Shown here one piece after another: positions 56,635 through 64,000 of a stretch of 64,000 nt of DNA; within the stretch, counting starts at the first letter, position 1, and each line of letters starts with the position of its first letter. This stretch comes from Hypholoma sublateritium FD-334 SS-4 (taxonomy: Eukaryota; Basidiomycota; Agaricomycetes; Agaricales; Strophariaceae). Made by a program: the position numbers and the translations under genes. The notes under the pieces were generated by a model. That model was not told the origin of the DNA. It worked only from the letters and a program-made list of their open reading frames with translations, and did no database searches. The DNA lies in contig KN817521.1 in NCBI GenBank assembly GCA_000827495.1, forward strand, positions 62,001 through 126,000. Reading direction: 5' to 3'.

Positions 56635-59022
56635 ATGTCTTCAGCAGCTCCCAATGCCGGCGCTCAACCACAAAACCCCCCAGGTGGCGCAAACGTAAGT
56701 ACCCAAACGTGAAATGCTCATATCTACAGTGCTCTCATCGCTTCATCAGGCTCCCCCTAGTACTGGAGCGCCCGTTTGTTATCTGTTAAGTTCTTTCTTA
56801 ATATATGCTAATCCCTCTGCTTCTCTAGCCTGGCGCTCCCAGTGGACAACCTCCATATGTAAGATTTCAATTTATAATATTTTTCCAGGATCACTTTGAG
56901 ATCGTTGGTTACCACCGCAATACAGGGCTCACCTGGTCAACCACCTTACTCGTACGGAGGATATGTACCACCTCTAGGTGCCCCGGGATATTACCCACCC
57001 CCTCCCATGGCCGGTCAATACTACCCTCCTCCGGGGCAATACCAATACCCCTATCCCGGCTACTACCCACCCCCAGCACAATATGCACCTCCCCCAGGAC
57101 AGTATCCCCCTCCCTCGACACCAGGCCAATATCCTCCACCCATAACTCCCAGCGCACAACCTGCACCCGCACCGGGTGCACCTGCAACGGCGCCGGCACC
57201 TGGGGGCGCCAATCCGCAATACGCGCCGCCTACAGGCCCCCCTCCCGCGGGGCAATATCCGCCACCCAACTACCCTCCGTATGGTGCACCCCAGCCGCCT
57301 TTTGGAAGCCCGTACGCAATTCCCGGATATCCAGCCCCGCCTGGTGGTCCGGTGGCCCAAGGCTATCCTGCGCCCATGCATCACGATCCTTTAATATATC
57401 TTGGAGCCGCGATCCCTGATCCTGCTGCCCCTCCCGCCCCGCTCGGTGTACAGAAATTGCCAGGATATGACCCAGCGCATGATTACACCGCCATTATTCG
57501 CGCGACTGCACATGATGCCGTCAATGAAAGCCAGCGTCAGTCCCTCTCCCCTTCGTCTTTGAGTCCTACTTCGCCTGCTGAAAGGAATTCTTCTGTTTCT
57601 CGCCGTTCTACATCATCGTCGCGCTCTTCGCTCCGTTCATTTTCTGGTATCGAACCTCCTTCGCCGACAATGCCTGTTGCGGAAATCGCACAAACCAAAA
57701 CGAATCATCGTCCATCTGCAATGTCCTCTGCCTTCCGGACCTTGACTTCGCATGCGGCAAATGCGCTTACCCTGGAAACAAAATATACCACTGTAGTGAC
57801 GAAAGTACTCATGAACCTCAATGTGTTCCAGATGAATGCACTGAATGATTACTTTACGGGTAAGCAAGGTATTACTTTGACAGATCACATAGAGAGAAGC
57901 ACGACTGGAAATTTTGGGTGAGCTCATTACGCTCTCCCTGAAGCTGATCAGGGTTCATATCGTAGTAGAATTGCTGCGCGAGCGCTGACTCTCGGTCCTC
58001 TGGGATATGATGTCGATCTTGCGCACAAATCACTCATAGGCTTCGGGACAAACGAGACTCTTCTCACCGAACTTATCCTTGGACGCCCGGGACACGAGAT
58101 CAGGTGGTTGAAGACTGCATATAAACTCCGTTACGGTAAAGACCTGGTCGATGCTGTAAAGTCGGACCTGTCGGGATCAACGGAGAGAAGTCAGCATTAT
58201 CTCTCGCTTTGTGGCGAATCTGTGACTGAGTGCCTTGTTCTGCAGTGTTTGTCATGGCCTTGAATACGCAGAAACCGACAAGTGGCCCTTATGATATAGT
58301 TGATCACAGTAGTGTCAATGCAGATGTTGAAACCTTGCATACGGCGTCGAAAAAGAAAGAAGAGGTATGATTCCATTGAAACTTGCAACCTAGCTTTTCT
58401 TACCTTGTGTCACACAGATTAAATTCTTCGAGATTCTTATCAATCGCTCAGACCAACACCTTGCTGCTGTGTAGGAGTTGCTAACGCATATGCACAGTGT
58501 CTACTTCACTGACCATTATGCCCCAGGATCACCGCTTTCGGTCAACGATACAAGAGTCTGAGCAAGGTTATCAAGAAAACATTGTACGGACATTCTGACT
58601 TACTTTATGTCTTTGGTCAGATAGCTAATCACGTCCTTCATATAGCAGCGGCACGATCGAAACTGGTCTCCTCTTCATCGTCCATGGAGTCAAACCTAAG
58701 CGTGATCAACAGGGCATCTGGCGTGATGCTAAACTGCTCGAGAAGAGCATGGCGGGTTTGGGAACCAAGGACGTGCAGCTTATATATCGTCTAGTCCGCA
58801 CATACTGGAACCCACAACGCATGGAGGCGGTCAAGGATGCATACAAGAGGCGTTTTGGAAAGCCTCTGGAGAATCGTGTCAAGGGGGAGACAAGCGGGAC
58901 ATACAGAGAATTGTTAATCGCAATCGTTAACAGCGGTGCAACGTACGTGGGTTAGGGCGCCGTCATGCCCTCTATTGAACAGTGTTTTTTTTTGCAGAGT
59001 TCAACAACATCCTCCCAAGTAA
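56635..59022 (+). CDS. Annexin, copy 2 (long PGQYPPP-rich N terminus)
   Basis: The start MSSAAPNAGAQPQNPPGGAN leads, through two small introns, into a long Pro/Gly/Tyr-rich region with repeated PGQY and YPPP units (about 56935-57390), like annexins A7 and A11. A Ser-rich linker (SLSPSSLSPTSPAERN, SVSRRSTSSSRSSLRSF) follows. The core has KVLMNLNVFQMNALNDYFTG, RIAARALTLGPLGYDVDLAH, SLIGFGTNETLLTELILGRP, YGKDLVDAVKSDLSGS, EIKFFEILINRSDQHLAAV, GLLFIVHGVKPKRDQQGIW, SMAGLGTKDVQLIYRLVRTY and ENRVKGETSGTYRELLIAIV. Calcium loops GFGT and GLGT are intact. At the end, a canonical intron (58944-58997, GTACGT...TTTTGCAG) probably joins SGAT to VQQHPPK with TAA at 59020-59022; unspliced, it would stop at 58955. 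Tandem paralogue of copy 1. Confidence 0.85.
56935..57400 (+). repeat. Imperfect PGQY/YPPP coding repeats in annexin copy 2
   Basis: Tandem, imperfect units coding PGQYPPP, PGYYPPP and related heptad-like motifs. Such low-complexity Pro/Tyr/Gly tracts in annexins A7/A11 drive self-association. Copy 1 keeps only a short remnant. Confidence 0.7.
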
Positions 59023-61181
59023 ATGTTGACAGAACAGATGGAAGGAAACTAGTTTTTGTATGAGTATGAAAGATCTTGAAAGAACGTATGTCGGTGTACG
59101 TTATGTGGCGGACGTGTGGATTTTTGTGTTCTATCTCTTCCCTCGTTAAATTTGACTGTACCTCTTCTCAGTGACCAACCATAATAATTATCTGGCGCCG
59201 ACTTGCATAAGGTTCTGTCTGCCAGGCACGGCTACTTTGCCGTAATTGACATTACGGTACTGGTCAACAGTACCGTGATGCGGTTTAGTGTACCCTTCCA
59301 TTCATTTTGGATGCTTGATAAACTTTCTCTGTGCGGGGAGAGGATGCTAAGTTGAATTCAAGAGGGAAGTCGGAGACGCAAACGCCCATGAAAGTACTCA
59401 GGTATTGGCTTGCGCGTCGCTGTTGCCTTCGGAAATCTCCGCGGTGACTTATTCTAATGGATCAAGGTAACTACTTATACATAGAGTATATAGCTTTCTT
59501 TCCTACGCACGCTGGTCATCTGCTCACAAAATTTGGGGTTCGCTCTGAATCCGCACAAGCCCAGATGTACTAGGCGCGCACATCTTAAAACCTTCTAGAC
59601 GGCTTTGCAGTACTTGACCGCATCTACATCAAGTGGGCTCGCAAACATAACACGTACATTGACAGGCGACTTGCATTGTATTGAAAGATGTAATTTAAAA
59701 GATGTGATACTGGTACTGGTACTGAACACCGGTCGGGTCAACACTGACGCCCGATGCGCACAGCAGCGTGATTCAAGCGGCCATCAACAGCAGCGCGCAG
59801 CACTATCTGTCGCACTTCGGGAAGGAAATTAATTGAAAAGGACGACATATGCATGGGCGCGCACTGGCTGCATCTGGCAAAAAAATTGCAGCCGGCAGGG
59901 AATAGGCGCGGGCAGGTCAACCCGAGCTGGTTCGTCGGTGAGTTGGTGTATATTCTATTAGTGAGTAGCGGTAGGGCCTTACGGCGACACAGCTTAGAAC
60001 CATCGGGTGCTGGCATGATGCGTATCTGTGAGATATATCGTTGCGATTATGTACTTATTCAATTGGAAGCGGGGAGGCGCGGGGTATGTAACATGGGCTG
60101 GTCGGTGTTGTCATTGTCAATTGACTGATATACTTCGGCAAAATCGCTAGATCGTAGGGATGTCGCTGTCAATTTCTATAGCAGCCTATGTCCGGAATTC
60201 TGTACCTTTCACCTTCCAATGCGCAGCGGATTAGATAAAGTTCGTGATAATTTCGTGATAACTGATAAGTTAGAACCTTTCTCAAACTGTACACACCCTG
60301 TAGCTCAGGAAACTTCTCTCCAATCAATCACATCAGGGCACAACTGCGCTTACGGTGAAGGAAGGTGGAATCACAGCGTATGTCGGCTAAGGTTGACAAA
60401 GGGATCTCACACCAAAAACGAGGTAAGTAATGCACACACAATGTAGGTGACAAAGACAAATACTAAGACGGTCGGGCGAGGCGAGTGACGGGGCAAGAAC
60501 GGCAATAATGATCATTTCAAACAATTACTACGCATCAGTGTACACGACTTAACAGAGGAAAACAGTGCGCTGTCGGATACATTTATCACAACGAGGCCGC
60601 TGAGCGCGGAGATCCAGCCGCCAATGTACAAGCAGCGCTCGAGCCACTGCGTGTACGAGATGGTGTGGTGGCCTATATGTAATGCATGGTTGGATAGAGC
60701 CAAATCAATGTGGGCAAGCAGAGCGACAAAACAGTGCAAAGAAAGCAATAAACGGCAGGCAAAGTGGATGTGGAACTAGGCTTGTTGTACAACATGTACG
60801 GATTGAAGTGAATAAAATAAGGGGATAGAGAAAGAGAGACCAGTACATATACAGTAGGTCATCATCATCATCATCAATGAAGTCATAAGTGAGTCCGGCC
60901 AACAACTATGCAATAGTATGTACGATAAGTGGAATAATAGAGGTGAATGCGGTAGAATGTGAGTGTGTGAATATGCGATGACATGGACGTCGTGAAAATG
61001 GGAGAGTAGAGAAGTGGGGGGCATAGTCGTGTACAACAGACCTGATCGTGAACCAGACACCAAGGCAAATAAGATATCCAGACCCAATCCAGTGAGAAAG
61101 AAGGTTATGCATGAGATAGAAGAAAGGAAACAGAGGTGTGACGCCCGACAAGCGGGCATCGGGCTTGGCTCAGGAAGGGGT
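59023..61181. other. Gene-poor region, convergent 3' flanks
   Basis: No gene recognised. Contains two overlapping hairpins (59240-59280), a (CAT)n-type microsatellite (about 60859-60876) and, at the right end, probably the 3' UTR of the zinc-finger gene. Confidence 0.3.
60859..60876 (+). repeat. (ATC)n microsatellite
   Basis: A short run of CATCATCATCATCATCA in the 3' flank of the zinc-finger gene. Common in fungal UTRs. Confidence 0.7.
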
Positions 61182-63324
61182 TTAGATCTCATCCACGACC
61201 TGCTGCAGTAGCAGATACAAGATCCCATCGCACAGGCTATTCACTTTATCCACCGTCGCCTCAAACGTCGCTTTGCTCGCAAGAGCCATTAGCGGGCGGC
61301 GGTGTGCTTCCAGGTTTTTGATAAGATCACACAAACTGCGCGTCCGCTCGCGCCCAGGCGCGGGTGCGGCGGGGTCAAACGCGGCGCCGCCGATGTCTTC
61401 GAACCGCACGTTCCCATCGCCCCAAACAGCGCGGCGTAGCCCGCTCGTCGCTTCGATGCGGCGGATCGGCGCACGGAGAAGGCTCTTGAGGGTGACCGCG
61501 TACGCCCACGGGGCAGAGGTCTGGCTCTGAACGATCGCGGTCGACGCGTCGAGCATCCAGCGCAGTAGGTCGAGAATCGCGAGGTACGTCTCTGCATGGG
61601 CGACCCAGTCGCGCACGTTCGTGTTGCCGAGGAACACGTGGATGACCTCGAGTAGCAGGCTGGTCTCGAAAAGGCGCGGGATGGTCGCGTGTACAGCGTG
61701 CCCTTCGGCGTCCTTGCCCTTGCTCGGGTAGTCTTCGTTGGCATCGCTATTAGGCGCCTGCAGCCAAGCGCTAACGGCCTTCAGCGCGCGTACGAACGCA
61801 TCTTCGAAGCGGCGCGCGCCGTTTCCTTGAGCCTTGTCCTTCTCCGCAGGCTTGCCACCGATGATCTGGCGCACATACGCGTCGCGGTACTCCTTGCTCT
61901 GGCTCTTTCCCTTTCGGTCTTCGGAGCGGAAGCCTGCTTCCGCGACGAATGAGTCGTCGAAGGCGCTCAGCGCCTCGAAGATGGCGATGGCGCGGACGGC
62001 CGGGCAGCAGTTGCGTACGGTGCACGTAGACCCCCCGGAGCACTCGTTTGGAGTGGCGGAGGTTGGCGGTCGTGCGGATGTAGAGGTGGGCCTAGAGATA
62101 GAAGAGACAAGAACGAGGGCGCGGTTGCACCGGGCAACCGCAAAGCATCCGCGGCAGTACATCGTGTGGCATTTGGTGCATGTAACATGGAGGAGGGGGA
62201 TAATACTGATAGATGAGTCCGCGAGAGACTGAAAGTAGACAAAAAGTTGAAATAGTGCGATTAGATAAAACGATATTACGTACCTGGCTACGCGGTGACG
62301 GGACCGGAGTTCCACATTTTGTGCAGCTCCGCGTGGTCATGAAAACATCGCGAGGCTCGGCGAGGGCCTTTGAGGAAGTCGGGGGATTTGCGGTCGACCG
62401 GCGACGAGAACGCGGCTCCACGGGTGTTGGCGGGGGGTTCACGAGGTGAACAGACGCCGTAGACTTTTGTGAATCGATGATTGGGGGAGCAACCAGAAGC
62501 TGCTGCTGTGGTTGTTGGATGGCACTAGGCGTATTAGGCGAGATTGAAGGCTGGCGTTCTGTGCGCCGCCTCTTAGAACTGGTAGCATCAGGCGCTTGTG
62601 TGTGTGAAGTAGAAGTAGATGCGGATGATGATGAATGCTGAGTGGAAGACGATGCAGAAGACGATGCAGGAGACATAGAGATATACAACCTTGTAACAGG
62701 GGACTCTGGCTCCCGCTTGGAGAGAGATTGGTGTTCAATGCGTAAAGACTGGGAAGCAGATGAGGACGGAACTGAATTAGTAACACGTGAAGATTCGACA
62801 TGAGTTGATAGAGATAAGCGGGGATGAAGAGACGGTCGGGAGGAGAATGCCTGCGCCGAGGCAGATGAGGACGGTTTTCGGTCATGATGTGAGATGGCCG
62901 GCGATTTTTGCTTCGCAGAGTCGGAGGCTGAAGATGTCCCGGTCTTGGATTCTGGGGATGCGATCGTCACAGTGATCGTCGGCGTCGCATAGACGCTGGC
63001 GCTTGAGCCTGCAGAATTACTGGCGCTGGAACTGGAACTGGCACTGCTGGACATTGCAGCGGTCGCCCGTCGGTGATTCTCTTCAGCAGCTGTTTCCTCG
63101 GAGAGACGCATAGCCTTGGCGACATTGAAAGCTTCGAGGGCCTCCCTCTGGGCAAGCACGAAAGCTGTCTGATCTATGGATTTCCAGAGGGATGCTGTGA
63201 AGTTTGCGGCGTCATCGTCGACAACAAAGTCACGGAGGCTGAAGGAGCCAGGGTTTGTGTCGATCTTGGACATCTGGGGCGGAGCTTGGGGCGGTGGGAT
63301 GGTGTTGACGGCTGCGGGAGGCAT
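61182..63324 (-). CDS. Ser-rich zinc-finger protein of unknown function
   Basis: The start MPPAAVNTIPPPQAPPQMSK is followed by SFSLRDFVVDDDAANFTASL, then a helix ALEAFNVAKAMRLSEETAAE and a long Ser/Pro/Thr-rich disordered region with a basic patch SSKRRRTERQ. A zinc-binding part then has MTTRSCTKCGTPVPSP and, after an intron, VTCTKCHTMYCRGCFAVAR, plus ECSGGSTCTVRNCC: several Cys pairs as in RING/IBR-like or zinc-ribbon modules. The C-terminal part is helical: CPAVRAIAIFEALSAFDDS, LFETSLLLEVIHVFLGNTN, LRRWMLDASTAIVQSQ, DIGGAAFDP, ending CDGILYLLLQQVVDEI at 61182. I suspect kinship with fungal proteins that combine a Cys-rich finger with a ubiquitin-conjugating domain, but no such domain is seen here. 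Confidence 0.6.
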
Positions 63325-63551
63325 TTTAGAGGGGCGAGGGGATGTGGAAGTGCTGTGACTGTGGCATGTCTAATAGGCCGTTTATCGATCTATCAGCACA
63401 TAGCTGATGATAGCGATGGGTCAAGAATGAAAACCCAATTAGCCATACACGTGTAGGCCGCGTTTCCTCTCATCCGGCCGACCTTTTCCCACTGCCCTGC
63501 CGCAACTCACTCAGACACGATCATCCTACACTGAAGAAACAGTAAATTGGC

Positions 63552-64000
63552 ATGATCACCATCGCTGAGAGCCTCAAAAGCGTCCTAATCTCACAACTAT
63601 AAAATCCAAACTCCCTGGATTATCCGTCATCGCCGGCGGCAACGTGCCTCTGCCGTAGATTTCGACAACTGTTCGCGACACCCTGGACCAAGCTGTACAA
63701 GCTTTACACGAGGCATGTCAGCGGTCGTGTACGAAACGAAATCATTCCATGAATCTCTCCCGCGACTCGTTTGACTCATAGCCTCGATGCTGAGCGTAGC
63801 TCCGTCCTTTCAATTGCTAAAATTATACCGGAAGGATTACAGGAGAAGATGGGACTGTCAGCTCAGTCAAGTGCTCCAACCACCCCACGTATTCCTGGAG
63901 ACACTGAGCGAATGATGGGCGCGAGAAGCAACTCGGGCGAGCTGTCATCTAATAGCATCGCGTTGGCCGACATTGTCCCTATCATGCTTGCGCCACAGAG
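63552..64000 (+). CDS. 5' part of an unidentified gene running off the window
   Basis: Two exons are well supported. Exon A (63659-63726, after CTGCCGTAG) reads ISTTVRDTLDQAVQALHEAC plus QR. A 55-base intron (GTGTAC...TTGACTCATAG, 63727-63781) leads in frame to exon B, SLDAERSSVLSIAKIIPEGL, QEKMGLSAQSSAPTTPRIPG, DTERMMGARSNSGELSSNSI, ALADIVPIMLAPQ, open to the last base. The first exon may be MITIAESLKS from ATG 63552, but its donor (GTCCTA) is weak. The protein looks helical and then Ser/Thr/Pro-rich. Family unknown. It is divergent from the zinc-finger gene with about 230 bases between starts. Confidence 0.4.

Overview
The window is nuclear DNA of a filamentous basidiomycete, most likely an Agaricomycete. 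Nearly every gene is cut by many short introns (about 45-80 nt) with GT..AG ends and a CTNAC-like branch site near the acceptor. Two gene copies belong to DUF6534, a membrane-protein family I know mainly from mushrooms. Genes lie on both strands without operon logic. Starts and joins below were placed by eye from splice motifs and protein similarity. There are no tRNA, rRNA or CRISPR signals, and one assembly gap (runs of N) near 18.2-18.8 kb.

Layout: 0-5 kb holds the 3' end of an F-box/LRR-like gene and the beta subunit of the COPI coat. 5-10 kb holds a tandem pair of DUF6534 membrane proteins. 10-17.7 kb holds a secreted FAS1-domain protein, two tail-to-tail aldo-keto reductases and an amidohydrolase. 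17.7-19.2 kb is a TA-flanked inverted-repeat transposon that contains the assembly gap. 19.5-22.6 kb is a large F-box protein. 22.6-27.4 kb is gene-poor. 27.5-30.3 kb is a PUF RNA-binding protein. 31.5-36 kb is a compact housekeeping block of two head-to-head pairs: LTO1 with a GON7-like KEOPS subunit, then mitochondrial uL2 with RVB2. 36.6-37.7 kb holds two small multi-exon genes with TATA boxes that encode unrecognised proteins of about 70 and 90 aa. 38-41.3 kb holds an SCI1-like RS-rich protein and a protein methyltransferase. 42.4-45.8 kb holds a class 3 lipase and a decayed copy of it. 48.5-51.3 kb holds a thioredoxin-like protein with a WSGPC active site and a Chs7-type chitin synthase chaperone. 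54-59 kb is a tandem pair of annexins with Pro/Tyr/Gly-rich N termini. 61-63.3 kb is a Ser-rich zinc-finger protein. The last 450 bases hold the start of another gene.

The main theme is local duplication and divergence (DUF6534, aldo-keto reductase, lipase, annexin, perhaps thioredoxin) interleaved with conserved single-copy housekeeping genes. The observations most worth a second look are the two small genes at 36.6-37.7 kb, the thioredoxin that has lost its nucleophilic cysteine, the transposon around the gap, the lipase pseudogene, and the 14-nt microexon kept in both DUF6534 copies.
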